Assembly: GCF_026262505.1 (NCBI RefSeq) | Contig: NC_067207.1 | Location: forward strand, 12,368,082 to 12,432,081 | Length of the DNA: 64,000 bases | Direction of reading: 5' to 3' | Source: Trichomonas vaginalis G3 | Taxonomy: Eukaryota > Parabasalia > Trichomonadida > Trichomonadidae | In this document: piece after piece, positions 20,594-30,165 of the stretch | Numbering within the stretch: the stretch's first letter is position 1 | Layout of the letters: each line of letters starts with the position of its first letter | Translations under genes and position numbers: made by a program | The notes under the pieces: model-generated | What the model saw: the letters and a program-made list of their open reading frames with translations, nothing else | What the model was told of the DNA's origin: nothing | The model's database searches: none

Positions 20594-22708
20594 ATGAGAG
20601 GTGGATCTTGGAGAATATCTGGAAAAATTCCAAACCCACTTCATACATTTCAAGCATCTAAGCTTTCATATGAAAACAAGAAACTTCATAAAATCCCAGA
20701 AATTCCAAATGATGATTTCACGATGCTTGTACTAGCAAGTAATCCTCTCAAAACTTTTAATGGACTCAATTCATATGAAAATTTACACGAGTTAAGTGTA
20801 AATAAAACTAAGATTGAGACATTTGAGGGAGCTGTAGAGATACCTCATCTGCAAAAGTTCACATGCTATCAAGCCCCTCTTGAAAAGATCAATTACTTAC
20901 GCATCATGGCAATAATTGCTTTTGGAAAATCTTTGATTGTCGTTAACAATGTCCCAATTCCAGAAAAAGAGAGGCAATTTGCTGACCAGTATGCAGATAC
21001 TATCAGGACATACATTCAGTCTGGATTTGTTATCACATCAATGAACCCTCTCCGTATCCATAATCCAAAGACTAAAGAAAGGAAGACATTCTACAAGGAG
21101 AAGGGAGCAGAGAACGAATCATTTAGCCCAGACAGAATTGCTCTTCAAGTCCCATTAAAGAAATTCTCATTTGGTTCTCCAAAAGCATTTTCTGCCAGAG
21201 GAAAATCTACAAGAACATCAGATACTACCGATCCCGCATCGGATTTGGGATCACCAGGCATAACCAAAGCTGAATCTGCTTCTCAAGTTAAGCTTGATAA
21301 CTCAGAATACATCAAAAAAGCTCAAGTCCAATTTGAGAAGGAGAGCCTTGAGAAGAAGCCAAGGAAATCATCCGGAGCCGAAGAAGGCGACGTAAAGACA
21401 AGAGATCTTCCATTCAGCACCGAAATTACATCATTGACCGAAGATAAAGAAATCTTAGTTGTCACTGATGACGAAGACAAAAAGGATACTGAAGATCACT
21501 CAGGAAGTGCACCATCTTCAGGCAGAAAGAGGAGAGGTTCGATTAATCTTGTTACAGCTCCTGTTCTCAAGTTAGACAGCGATGATGATGACGATGATCC
21601 ACATATGGTCAGACGCAGACTCGGTTTACCAGAAGACCACAACAATAACAAAGAAAATAATAATTCAACCGACAAACAAGCTCAACGCAAGTCATCTATT
21701 GCTCCACAAACTACAGTTAATACTTCCGCTAAGGAAGAAGAGGATGAGTACGAGTATTACTACGAAGAAGACCTCAACGAAATTTTGACACAAACAGCTT
21801 ACAGCGAAGCAATGAACATTGTTCCTCCAATCAGAAAGGTTACCAAAGCAGGAAGTAAGGAAGAAGGAATTCGCCTTGAAAAAGATCTCGAAATCAGTAC
21901 TTCTTTGGATTCTCTCATTCCTCCACACAGAGTTACTAAAGATAATAGCGACGAAGAAAGCCGCGAATTGGTCAACTCGTTCCTTGTTACTTCAAACGTA
22001 AACGAAGAAGATGATCAAAGAATTAAAGTCGAAAACGAGGAAAGCAAAGAAGAAACAACTCCAAAGGAAGATTCCAAGCTTGCCAATGAAGAAATTGAGA
22101 AGCCAAAGGAAGAAATTCCAAAGGTTGAAGAGGAAGAAGAAAAAGTGGAAGAAAAGAAGGAAGTCGAAGAAGAAAAGACGAAATCTATAGATATTAATAG
22201 CACAGAAGCTAGAAAATCGTTAGAACTCTGTATTCATATTCCAAAACTTATCGGTGAAGCCACTGTTGAAGAAACTCCGAAGAAGGATGAACTCGAACCA
22301 GTCCCAGAAGAAGATGAGGACGAAGAAGGCCTCCCAATTATTGATGATGCTTCTGATGAAGATAATAACATTTTAATGGACGAGGAACCAGAACCAGTAA
22401 AGAAACCAGAACCAACTCCAGAACCAGCACCAGAGCCAGCCAAAGAAGAGGAAATGGCTCCAGAAAAAGAAGAAGAAAAGATTGTTGAAGAAAAGCCTAA
22501 AGAAGAAGAGAAACCAGCAGAAAAGGGTGCTAAAGAAGGCGATAAGGATGATGATTTCGATCTAAACGGCGGAAAGAAAATTGATATTTTCAAAGTTGAA
22601 AGACCAGAGCGCAAGAAAGCTGATTTTAAGCTTCCTGAGTGGAAGAGAGAAAAGATTCACTTCGAGAAAACGCCAGAAATAGATTCTGACGCTTTATTGT
22701 TTTTCTGA
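20594..22708 (+). CDS. Leucine-rich-repeat protein with long acidic tail
   Basis: A 704-residue protein starting MRGGSWRISG. Residues about 20-130 carry leucine-rich repeats of the SDS22/LRRC style (LVLASNPLKTFNGL, LHELSVNKTKIETFEG, LQKFTCYQAPLEKI), closed by a cap region (about 130-180). The rest is low-complexity and very acidic (DDDDDD, EEEDEYEYYYEED, long E/K/P-rich runs to about residue 670), then a basic end (KLPEWKREKIHF). This layout is common among trichomonad and ciliary/cytoskeletal LRR proteins. It probably binds partners through the LRR; no catalytic domain seen. Short frames on the opposite strand are shadows of the repetitive tail. Confidence 0.88.
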   Translation: MRGGSWRISGKIPNPLHTFQASKLSYENKKLHKIPEIPNDDFTMLVLASNPLKTFNGLNSYENLHELSVNKTKIETFEGAVEIPHLQKFTCYQAPLEKINYLRIMAIIAFGKSLIVVNNVPIPEKERQFADQYADTIRTYIQSGFVITSMNPLRIHNPKTKERKTFYKEKGAENESFSPDRIALQVPLKKFSFGSPKAFSARGKSTRTSDTTDPASDLGSPGITKAESASQVKLDNSEYIKKAQVQFEKESLEKKPRKSSGAEEGDVKTRDLPFSTEITSLTEDKEILVVTDDEDKKDTEDHSGSAPSSGRKRRGSINLVTAPVLKLDSDDDDDDPHMVRRRLGLPEDHNNNKENNNSTDKQAQRKSSIAPQTTVNTSAKEEEDEYEYYYEEDLNEILTQTAYSEAMNIVPPIRKVTKAGSKEEGIRLEKDLEISTSLDSLIPPHRVTKDNSDEESRELVNSFLVTSNVNEEDDQRIKVENEESKEETTPKEDSKLANEEIEKPKEEIPKVEEEEEKVEEKKEVEEEKTKSIDINSTEARKSLELCIHIPKLIGEATVEETPKKDELEPVPEEDEDEEGLPIIDDASDEDNNILMDEEPEPVKKPEPTPEPAPEPAKEEEMAPEKEEEKIVEEKPKEEEKPAEKGAKEGDKDDDFDLNGGKKIDIFKVERPERKKADFKLPEWKREKIHFEKTPEIDSDALLFF

Positions 22709-23081
22709 AAATGTTCATAATAGTTTTACATGCATAAATATTCTTATTTATTTATAAATTTACGTAGTTTTCATATTCTTGAGACCATAGAACACTAAAT
22801 TTTCAACCAAATTTTATGACTTGGGTCATTGAACTTTTTGACCCAAAGAATGACTTTTAACAATAAGTATTAACAAAATGTAGGCAAAATATTCCATAAT
22901 TGTTGTTTGAATTTTAATCGCATTAGCGATTATGATTTTGAGTCAATTCAAATTTGACCAAATATCTGCTGAATCAAATGAAAATAAAGTTTTAACATTT
23001 TAAGCAAAATAAACAGTATTTATAACAAAAAACAAACAAAATGAGTGATAAAAATCATAAATAACATTATCTGCATGGTAT
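22709..23081. other. Intergenic interval between convergent genes
   Basis: AT-rich. At 22847-22900 there is an imperfect palindrome around GACTTGGGTCATTG / TTTTTGACCCAAAG. Nothing else seen. Confidence 0.5.
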
Positions 23082-24113
23082 TTATTGGCTGGAATTATGA
23101 ATTTTGATTGGCTTCTTTATTCCAGCGTATGTAAGAACAAGTGTTGTTGTAAGGCAAAATCCTACAATTGCCCCAACAGGACCGAGAAAGATCGTTAAGA
23201 GAACAGTCGAAACAGCTCCAGTAACTCCTACTCCGACAATTCTGGAATTAAGAACAGTCATTGACTTGTTCAGGAAAGCTGAGAGTTTGATTTTTCTATA
23301 ATGAAACGCTTTGTCAAGTTCATCGTCATGGTAAATGTGTAAAAGATCTCTGTGATACTTCTTATGGGAATGAGACATCATTCTGAGTTTCTTTCTGAGC
23401 TCAAAGTCTGCTGGGACTGGTCTGCGACAAATTGGCTCATCGTCTTTCTTCTCAATGATTATGACTCTTCCTGGAACAATATCACCGATTCTTGATTCGT
23501 TGGATTCTTCTAAAGTTTCGTATTTGTTCATGAACAACTCTCTGCAATACTTTCCAACATTGAACTTGAAGAAATTATAAATTCCTTTCTTAATCTTGAA
23601 AATTCTTGGGATTGGATCCTTAGAACGAACAAATGTTGTGCAAATCAATTTTGACTTCTCTTGGAGATCAGCACTTAAGATTCCTGGTGTTCCGAAAGTA
23701 AATGCTTGAACATTATCCCATTTATTTTCATATTTGAGGATCATAGCAATCATTGTTGCGACTGCACCTCCTAAGCTGTGTCCGAGGCAGACAACACGCT
23801 CATGGTTCTCAATGAGTCCTGTAACAAGTGAAAGTACCATTCTAGCTGCATTTAAGAAACCAGAATGGGCATAGCCATTCAAAAATGGTGTTTCAACTGT
23901 GTGTAAATCAATCGATAGATCATTGTGGCTTGCAAAGTTTGTACCTTTAACCCAAATATAGCGTTCATTTTTGTACTTCATGACGTTAAATGTTGGAATT
24001 CCATTTGTTCCTTTAAAGTTGAAGATACACTTCAGCTTACGAGGTAAAAGACCATTCCTTCCGTGACTAGCCATGTATTCAATGATGTTACTAAAGAAGA
24101 CAACTTCAGACAT
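23082..24113 (-). CDS. Class 3 (Rhizomucor-type) lipase with C-terminal membrane segment
   Basis: A 343-residue protein from the ATG at 24113 (MSEVVFFSNIIEYM), chosen because an Inr (TCATTAA) lies 8 bp upstream. The nucleophile elbow GHSLGGAVATM sits near residue 115, after VVCL, exactly as in class 3 lipases; FGTPG follows (about 142), then Asp in RSKDPIPRIF (about 163), and His in the HIYHDDELD region (about 261) completes a plausible Ser-Asp-His triad. The C-terminus (about 285-335) has two hydrophobic stretches, Gly/Ala/Val-rich, ending in a basic KKPIKIH, so it may be membrane-anchored. It probably hydrolyses glycerides or phospholipids; the substrate cannot be read from the sequence. 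Confidence 0.9.
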   Translation of the reverse strand: MSEVVFFSNIIEYMASHGRNGLLPRKLKCIFNFKGTNGIPTFNVMKYKNERYIWVKGTNFASHNDLSIDLHTVETPFLNGYAHSGFLNAARMVLSLVTGLIENHERVVCLGHSLGGAVATMIAMILKYENKWDNVQAFTFGTPGILSADLQEKSKLICTTFVRSKDPIPRIFKIKKGIYNFFKFNVGKYCRELFMNKYETLEESNESRIGDIVPGRVIIIEKKDDEPICRRPVPADFELRKKLRMMSHSHKKYHRDLLHIYHDDELDKAFHYRKIKLSAFLNKSMTVLNSRIVGVGVTGAVSTVLLTIFLGPVGAIVGFCLTTTLVLTYAGIKKPIKIHNSSQ

Positions 24114-24121
24114 TCTTAAAA

Positions 24122-24128
24122 TTAATGA
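24122..24128 (-). promoter_or_regulatory. Inr box (TCATTAA) of the lipase gene
   Basis: TCATTAA on the minus strand, eight bases before the lipase ATG; matches the trichomonad Inr consensus. Confidence 0.6.
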
Positions 24129-24370
24129 ATGCAATTAAAATCTCTGTAAACTATTGAATATGAAATTACTTGGAAATGAGTAATGTGGAAATTTCCGGTG
24201 ATGTTTATTTTATATATTTTACTACCTTATTAACTCAGATTTAAGAAATAGCTAATTCCAATTGATGAAATTTGTGTGCGTTAATTCAATAGTCTCATCA
24301 CACTTTTCAATGCTCGATTTTTAAAAACTGTTTAAAAATGGAGCTTATATTGAAATAGTGTAGAGACTAA

Positions 24371-24437
24371 AAATTACCACAGACTATTTCAGAGGATTGA
24401 GTTGCCACTCAATCCTCTGAAAAGTCTGAGGTAATTT
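24371..24437. repeat. 67-bp hairpin with ~30-bp arms
   Basis: AAATTACCACAGACT...CAGAGGATTGAGT pairs with ACTCAATCCTCTG...AGTCTGAGGTAATTT around a TGCC centre with few mismatches. It lies in the 24129-24850 gap, which is otherwise empty AT-rich DNA upstream of the lipase gene. Confidence 0.85.
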
Positions 24438-24850
24438 GCAAAATTCAATCAAAAATCTCATTCAATTGATTAATATAATCCAATTTTTATAAATGATTTA
24501 TATTATATTTAAATACATGCCTCTAAAATTTTTCATTTTTTCAATTAATTGAATATGAATAAAATTTTATCACTAGAAAATAATGAACTATTGATACTAA
24601 GTAACATTATCATAATCAAATTCAATCGAACGTAAAATTGAGAAAATTATCAGAAAATTCTTGGATTAGGCGAACCAATATAAAATTATCTATTTTTTTT
24701 GTGGCATATTTGAATAAGAGAGTTTTGGAAAGCCATAAATATGAATGATGCTATAGAAATTTAATTCGCGATAAGTTCTTATTGCTTTCAATTTTATTTC
24801 TTTCTCTATGTTTCCTAAAATTCTTGTTCTACAAAAACAAATATGCTATA

Positions 24851-24894
24851 GGTCAGGTATGTGGGGCTTCCAGGCGCGTTGCGCCCTCTAGCCC
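24851..24894 (+). repeat. Left terminal inverted repeat (44 bp)
   Basis: Begins GGTCAGGTAT and contains the GC-rich palindrome GGCGCGTTGCGCC. One mismatch with the right copy. Beyond it, 24895-25196 is a gene-free leader, GC-richer than its surroundings at 24900-24950. Confidence 0.95.
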
Positions 24895-25187
24895 ATAAGA
24901 AATTTTGCCCAAGACCCAAGAGGAGGACCGAACCCCAGCCGACCAGCCGGTGACACTTTTTGTAGAGCACTCAAAATAGTATAACTTTGTCCGGACAAGT
25001 AAGGGTCTATCGTCACTACAGGAAAAGTTACCGGCGTTCCAAGGAAGTATACTTTGAGAAGCCTTTTCCCCCTTATAGAATGAGATAGGACGGTTATTTT
25101 ACAATACTGACAACACTTTGACCGAGTAGTTTTTTGTGCTGAACAAAAAGTGTCATATAAACATCTGTCAAAAATCGCTTTTTTACT

Positions 25188-25194
25188 TCACTTA
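25188..25194 (+). promoter_or_regulatory. Host-type Inr (TCACTTA) before first element gene
   Basis: TCACTTA matches the trichomonad initiator TCAYTW and stands two bases before the ATG at 25197. The capsid gene at 28558 has no such box. Confidence 0.55.
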
Positions 25195-25196
25195 AA

Positions 25197-26042
25197 ATGC
25201 CACGTAAGCTACGTAAGAATATACGTAAGAGGAAGGGAGCATTGAAACATCCAATAGTAAAACTGACACCACAACAACAGTTGCAACAACAAATGATGAA
25301 TGACCCCACTATGTTGCAACAAATGTCAAGCAACCCTATGCTTTTAAACCGAGTTATTGGTGCACAGAGTGGAGGTTTAAGAGCGGCACTTTTAGCGAAA
25401 ATGGCAGGCTATGGTGGAGCTGCAGACGGAACAGCTTATAACCCTCAAAGTCAAATGAATTTGAGTTCACTCAAAAATCAAATAACAGATGTCAAAAAGT
25501 CAAACATAGACATACAGAAACAAATAAGTGAAAACGAAAAGAAACTAGAATATGACAGACACACAAAGAAACTCAATGAGTTAAACGTAGAGAAAAAGAA
25601 GAAAGAAGAACAACTGAAAGAACTAAGTACAGAGGAATATGCGAAAAAAGTGTCAGAAAAAGCAGCAGAAGTAGCAAAAATGGAACAAGATGTTATAAAT
25701 TTGAAAAACCATACTACTCAATATAAAGTACTGAAAGATGAAGAGATAAAACAAAAAGCCCTGAAGACATATATGGATAGCGATGAGTATAAAAAAGAAG
25801 TTGAAGCAAATGTAAAGGCAGAAAAACTTTTACAGTTGCAAAACCAAACCGTACAGTATGAAAACTTAGCACAAGAAAGTAAAAATAACGACGCAGCCAT
25901 GCAAAAGGCAATGAAAAGCGCAGAATATATAAAAGCTAATAATGACTGGTTAGATGCCCAAGCCAACGCCAAAGCAGCCCAACTTATAGGGTCAATAAGG
26001 ACAAAATACAAGCGGATGAAGACAGTTCAAATGAAGCTTTAA
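25197..26042 (+). CDS. Element protein: basic N-terminus plus coiled coil
   Basis: A 281-residue protein. The first ~25 residues are very basic (MPRKLRKNIRKRKGALK), then a Gln/Met-rich stretch (about 28-50), and from about 95 to 270 a long Lys/Glu/Ala coiled coil. A basic head could bind nucleic acid, so a core or scaffold protein of the particle is possible; this is inference only. It is the first gene inside the left terminal repeat and overlaps the next start by one base (TAATG). Confidence 0.7.
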   Translation: MPRKLRKNIRKRKGALKHPIVKLTPQQQLQQQMMNDPTMLQQMSSNPMLLNRVIGAQSGGLRAALLAKMAGYGGAADGTAYNPQSQMNLSSLKNQITDVKKSNIDIQKQISENEKKLEYDRHTKKLNELNVEKKKKEEQLKELSTEEYAKKVSEKAAEVAKMEQDVINLKNHTTQYKVLKDEEIKQKALKTYMDSDEYKKEVEANVKAEKLLQLQNQTVQYENLAQESKNNDAAMQKAMKSAEYIKANNDWLDAQANAKAAQLIGSIRTKYKRMKTVQMKL

Positions 26043-26653
26043 TGAATGCTGACTTTAAGAATGCCTTCGAAGCTCTTCATAGTAAGGTGAAACTAGTGAA
26101 CGACTTCTCATCTGGAAAGAAACTGAAGTCTGAAGGTTTCGACAAAGAGTTAAGAGAAGTAGCACAAAATATGACGAAAATAACAGATGCAGCAACGAGA
26201 CAGGCAGTTCAAAGTGCCTATGACGCCGTTAGAGCAACTGTTGTGGAAAGTCAAGAAAAAGAGTTACAACAGACCAAAACAGACCTAGTAAATGCTTTCT
26301 TAAGAACGAAAAGTCAGGTAGGACATTATGCTGCAGATGGAACATATGTGCCAGCTGGTGGAACTTATATACCAGCTGGTGGAACTTATATACTAGCTAG
26401 TGGAACTTATATACCACCAAACCCTCCAAGAGAAGCACCTGCACCAGGACTACCTAAAACATTTACATCGTCACATGGACACAGACACAGGCATGCACCA
26501 AAACAACAACAACAACCAACAGTTCAAAATCCAGCACCACAACCAACAGTTCAAAACACACACAACCAACAGTTCAAAACCCTGCACAACAACAACCACA
26601 AACAGAGCAAGGACATAAAAGAAGTAGAGAACAAGGAAACCAAGAATTCTTAA
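26042..26653 (+). CDS. Element protein with GGTYIPA repeats and Gln/His-rich tail
   Basis: A 203-residue frame. The middle (about 100-130) is four tandem copies of a 9-residue unit of the type GGTYIPA(A/G), and the tail (about 140-203) is rich in His, Gln, Pro and Asn. Unrecognised. It is sandwiched between two frames with spacings of -1 and +2 bases, so it has no room for its own promoter. Confidence 0.55.
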   Translation: MNADFKNAFEALHSKVKLVNDFSSGKKLKSEGFDKELREVAQNMTKITDAATRQAVQSAYDAVRATVVESQEKELQQTKTDLVNAFLRTKSQVGHYAADGTYVPAGGTYIPAGGTYILASGTYIPPNPPREAPAPGLPKTFTSSHGHRHRHAPKQQQQPTVQNPAPQPTVQNTHNQQFKTLHNNNHKQSKDIKEVENKETKNS

Positions 26654-26655
26654 AA

Positions 26656-28404
26656 ATGCTTAAGGAAGATTATGGTTACCCAGATACTCTTGACTTTAGT
26701 GACAGATATAAAGAAGCTATTAAAAAGTTCAAGGAAGGAAATACTGACCCGAACCTATTTAGCTTTATGGTTCAGCACCAAATGGGATATAATTTCAAAC
26801 CTGGAAAATACAAGCTCGCTAAGGGATATGATTTAATAGCATATCATCCAAATGACATGAATGAATTTACTCCGAGATATTTGATGTCAGAGCTAAATGA
26901 TAATTCAACTCTCTTCATGAAACGCGTAAAAAATAGAGACGGAACGAAAGAAGAAAGGTTTATGAGTCCGGATGACTTAGATAGGGAACTTTTTAAAAAC
27001 GGTCTCGGAATATATGAAATGCCACCAGATGAGGTACAAGAAACTCAACAGGAAGAAGTTCAGATACAACCAGACATGGAAGAAATAGTTCAGCAACAAC
27101 AGCTAGAAGAGCCTGAAGGAAACGAACAAGTTCCTCCTTTGGAAACTAACTTCACAGAACTAGATGAAGATTTGGAACAGCCGAAAAATCTTGACCCTCA
27201 ACAAGACTATGAGGTGAATATGGAATCTTTCCAAGAGTCTAAGAAAAATTCGGCTGACAGAGTAGAAGAATATCGAAAAATGTTCACCGACATACAAAAG
27301 ACTCCAACATCAGATGAAAATATTCAGCATAGAATGGAAGTACTGAAAGAAAATGTACGCAAATACAATAATCCTTTTTACTTACGACCATATAACGTTC
27401 AATCTTTGGCTGAACTCGGTGAAAATAAAAGGTTAAATTTCAACAAAACATATAGAAATGAAACATTGTTTAAAGTTCATTCAGAACCTAGCCAATATGG
27501 AAACAAACCTACTTTTGTTTCTGCAGACTATGGAACTACAATGAGATGGGGTCATAAAGCTAATCCGGATAGGTGGTTCATAAACTTACAACCACAATTC
27601 CAAGAAGTTGTAGACGCAATGGAAGTGAATGGTGAACCAGATATAGCTGGTATTTTCAGCGCGGCTTTAATGCCATTGAAAGATATGAAAGATGCAGATA
27701 TTTTGGACCAGTATGAAATGAACATGGCTGAGGGAAATATAACACCTGACGTTCTAGAACATTTATCTCAAAGAACTACACAGAACCATAGAGATGGTAT
27801 ATTTGGTGAAGAGTTTAGAAAGAAAGTTAGGGAGAGAGAAGGAAGAGAACCTATTGTACATGACCTTGCAAACGAAAGTTTGCAAAATGTCATAAAAACT
27901 TACTTTGCAGACAATGAACCGAGAATGGATGAATATTTAAGAAAACTCAAATGGACAGTACCAAATGAAATGTTAGTATTGAAAAACATGTTCCTTGACA
28001 AAATAAAACCAACTACAGAAATAAATGACGCAAGACTGAAACATTGGGTAAAAGCTTTCCCATTCACAAAAGATATTATTGGTAACATGGAAAGAAAACC
28101 AGAATGGCTACAAAAACATATATTTGGAAACGAGCTTATTCCATATGGACAAGCTCTGTTTGAAGAGCTTGAACCGGAAACTCAGGAAAGAGTCATGCAA
28201 ACAATACGCGAAGACTCAAATACAAACTATGACAAAATCTTTCTAGGATATAGGTTACCTGAGTTGGGCGACCAGAGCCCAAAGGCAAAAAGGACATGGG
28301 AAATTTACAACATACTAGGTGAACATGAGGCAAAGATGCAACAACTTGAAGCAGAGGGCAAGTTACCAAAAGCGACACCAAAGAAGAAGAGAAGAACAAA
28401 GTGA
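26656..28404 (+). CDS. Element protein of unknown function (582 aa)
   Basis: A 582-residue protein directly upstream of the capsid gene. Residues 1-105 are compact and aromatic-rich (YGYPDTLDFSDRY..., QMGYNFKPGKYKL); about 110-200 is Gln/Glu/Pro-rich and likely disordered; about 220-570 is helical (KNMFLDKIKPTTEINDARLK), ending in a basic KKKRRTK tail that looks like a nuclear-localisation signal. No family recognised. Position next to the capsid gene suggests a structural or terminal-protein-like role, but nothing in the sequence proves it. Confidence 0.65.
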   Translation: MLKEDYGYPDTLDFSDRYKEAIKKFKEGNTDPNLFSFMVQHQMGYNFKPGKYKLAKGYDLIAYHPNDMNEFTPRYLMSELNDNSTLFMKRVKNRDGTKEERFMSPDDLDRELFKNGLGIYEMPPDEVQETQQEEVQIQPDMEEIVQQQQLEEPEGNEQVPPLETNFTELDEDLEQPKNLDPQQDYEVNMESFQESKKNSADRVEEYRKMFTDIQKTPTSDENIQHRMEVLKENVRKYNNPFYLRPYNVQSLAELGENKRLNFNKTYRNETLFKVHSEPSQYGNKPTFVSADYGTTMRWGHKANPDRWFINLQPQFQEVVDAMEVNGEPDIAGIFSAALMPLKDMKDADILDQYEMNMAEGNITPDVLEHLSQRTTQNHRDGIFGEEFRKKVREREGREPIVHDLANESLQNVIKTYFADNEPRMDEYLRKLKWTVPNEMLVLKNMFLDKIKPTTEINDARLKHWVKAFPFTKDIIGNMERKPEWLQKHIFGNELIPYGQALFEELEPETQERVMQTIREDSNTNYDKIFLGYRLPELGDQSPKAKRTWEIYNILGEHEAKMQQLEAEGKLPKATPKKKRRTK

Positions 28405-28557
28405 AAGTAGTGAAGAAGTAACTTCATCTAGTGAAAGTAGTGGCAATGAAGGAAAAAGAAGAGTTAAAAACTCAGTCAGGAAGAAAGTAAAGCTTGGTAC
28501 GAGTGGGTTCTATTATGACACATAAATCCAACTATTCTATATTTTTACCCATATGAA

Positions 28558-30165
28558 ATGTACGCCGCTCAGAATATAACGCCAACAGTTTTGGATGCCA
28601 TGAACGGAAATGTTTCCGAATGGTATAACGAATGCGACAATGCCATTAGAAGGTCAGAAATAGTTCCTGGAACTTACGAATATACAACTGCTGTTTCTTA
28701 TGGAAACGTAGGTGAGTTTGGAGAAGGTTCTTCAACAACAGTAGATATTGCTTGTGACAGGTTTCATATTATTTCTATTGACAACTCATTCTTATACGTG
28801 GAACAAGACATTGAAATAAAACCTTCTGCCAAGTTGTCTGACAAGAAAGGTTGCAATGGAATTTTCTATGTCGGATACCAATATGCTCCAGAAGTTTTCA
28901 TGGGATATAAGATATATTCTAACTCTGACTTAGTTCAAACAGTAACATGGGCAAACTATGAATGGTTCGCTTTGAGAAACTCAGTACCACCACAAGCTAG
29001 AGAACAAACAGACCAGTATGCAAATATTGAGAAAATAAGAAGACTTGACCCTAACGTTCCAGGAGTTTATGTTAACCTTTCTGGTTCAGATGGAAATGCT
29101 GCCACTAAAGTAAAACTGAAACTTAGAGTTCCTTTGTCATCTTTCCTCATCTTCAGGTTTTTAAGATACTTGCCAAACTGGGCAGGAAAAATTTCTATCG
29201 AACTTACTCCAAGCAAAAATAACTTAGTCATTGCACCAACACAAGACCCATTCACTATTACAGACGTAAAGGGAACAAATAAAACATCATTCGCCGAATT
29301 TTGCAAAGACAAAGTTGACTTAGACTTTGGTTTCTCAAACTTCAACAATGAAGTAAACTATTATTTCAATGCTGCTGGAGATGCTTGGGACCCAGTTAAG
29401 TTCACATGCGAAAAGTTTGAATGCAAGAGAATAGAAAGCAGACTTGCCGTTTATATGTTGGACCCAGATATTTCAAATGCTTTAGCTGCCAAATATATTG
29501 CAGTTCCACTTATGTTCCCTATACACCAAATATCTGTCAAAGACTTTGCAGGTGAAGTTGGAAACCAAAGTGCTGACCCAGGTGCAAGAACAGATATTGC
29601 TTTAACAACTGCAATGAAACATGCAGATACTATGTTTGTACTGTTCAGACGAACTATAAATGACTATTCTTGTTTCTACAACCCTGGTATTAAATATCAT
29701 ATAAACATAGATGGCAAATATTATCCAAGAGAAGAATATTCTACAGTTGAGGATATGAGGTCATACAACTTGACATTAGATGCTATGAACTTTAACAACA
29801 ACTTCACAACAACCATTAACCCTGAAATGCAAAGTTCTATTATGCCATATGTGAAAGTATGGACTCATACAGGAGGTCAAAAAACTCAATATACAAATGG
29901 AGACCGTTCAAACTTTTGGCTTGGCATTCCATTTGCTGACTCAGAAGACTTTATGGGTGGTATTTCAACTGTTGGTACTGTACAAATACAATATACTGGT
30001 GACAGAGACGGTCCAGATGAATTGAAAGCAAAGAAGTTTACAAAACCAATAGCACTTTTCACGGAAGATGCTCTTTTGAAGATTCGTTCGATGAAACCTG
30101 CTGGGGCTCCTCAGATTGGCATAACGACAGCTTCCATCGAGCAGATTTTGGCAGCAGGTCAGTAA
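28558..30165 (+). CDS. Putative major capsid protein (double jelly-roll type)
   Basis: A 535-residue frame that looks whole. It is rich in beta-strand patterns and aromatic residues from end to end. The stretch around residues 190-225 (LSSFLIFRFLRYLPNWAGKI, then IELTPSKNN) is the kind of helix-then-strand join seen in Polinton-group capsid proteins, and size and position fit a double-jelly-roll capsid gene. It would assemble the icosahedral shell. I rely on pattern and context; no alignment was run. The 28405-28557 gap upstream carries an AT-rich run (CTATATTTTTACCC) but no Inr. Confidence 0.7.
   Translation: MYAAQNITPTVLDAMNGNVSEWYNECDNAIRRSEIVPGTYEYTTAVSYGNVGEFGEGSSTTVDIACDRFHIISIDNSFLYVEQDIEIKPSAKLSDKKGCNGIFYVGYQYAPEVFMGYKIYSNSDLVQTVTWANYEWFALRNSVPPQAREQTDQYANIEKIRRLDPNVPGVYVNLSGSDGNAATKVKLKLRVPLSSFLIFRFLRYLPNWAGKISIELTPSKNNLVIAPTQDPFTITDVKGTNKTSFAEFCKDKVDLDFGFSNFNNEVNYYFNAAGDAWDPVKFTCEKFECKRIESRLAVYMLDPDISNALAAKYIAVPLMFPIHQISVKDFAGEVGNQSADPGARTDIALTTAMKHADTMFVLFRRTINDYSCFYNPGIKYHINIDGKYYPREEYSTVEDMRSYNLTLDAMNFNNNFTTTINPEMQSSIMPYVKVWTHTGGQKTQYTNGDRSNFWLGIPFADSEDFMGGISTVGTVQIQYTGDRDGPDELKAKKFTKPIALFTEDALLKIRSMKPAGAPQIGITTASIEQILAAGQ

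Noticed and set aside
24832-24850. 19-base match (CAAAAACAAATATGCTATA) between the Polinton left flank and the mariner-like element near 5216
   Set aside because: AT-rich and not extended on either side; one such match in 64 kb could be chance.
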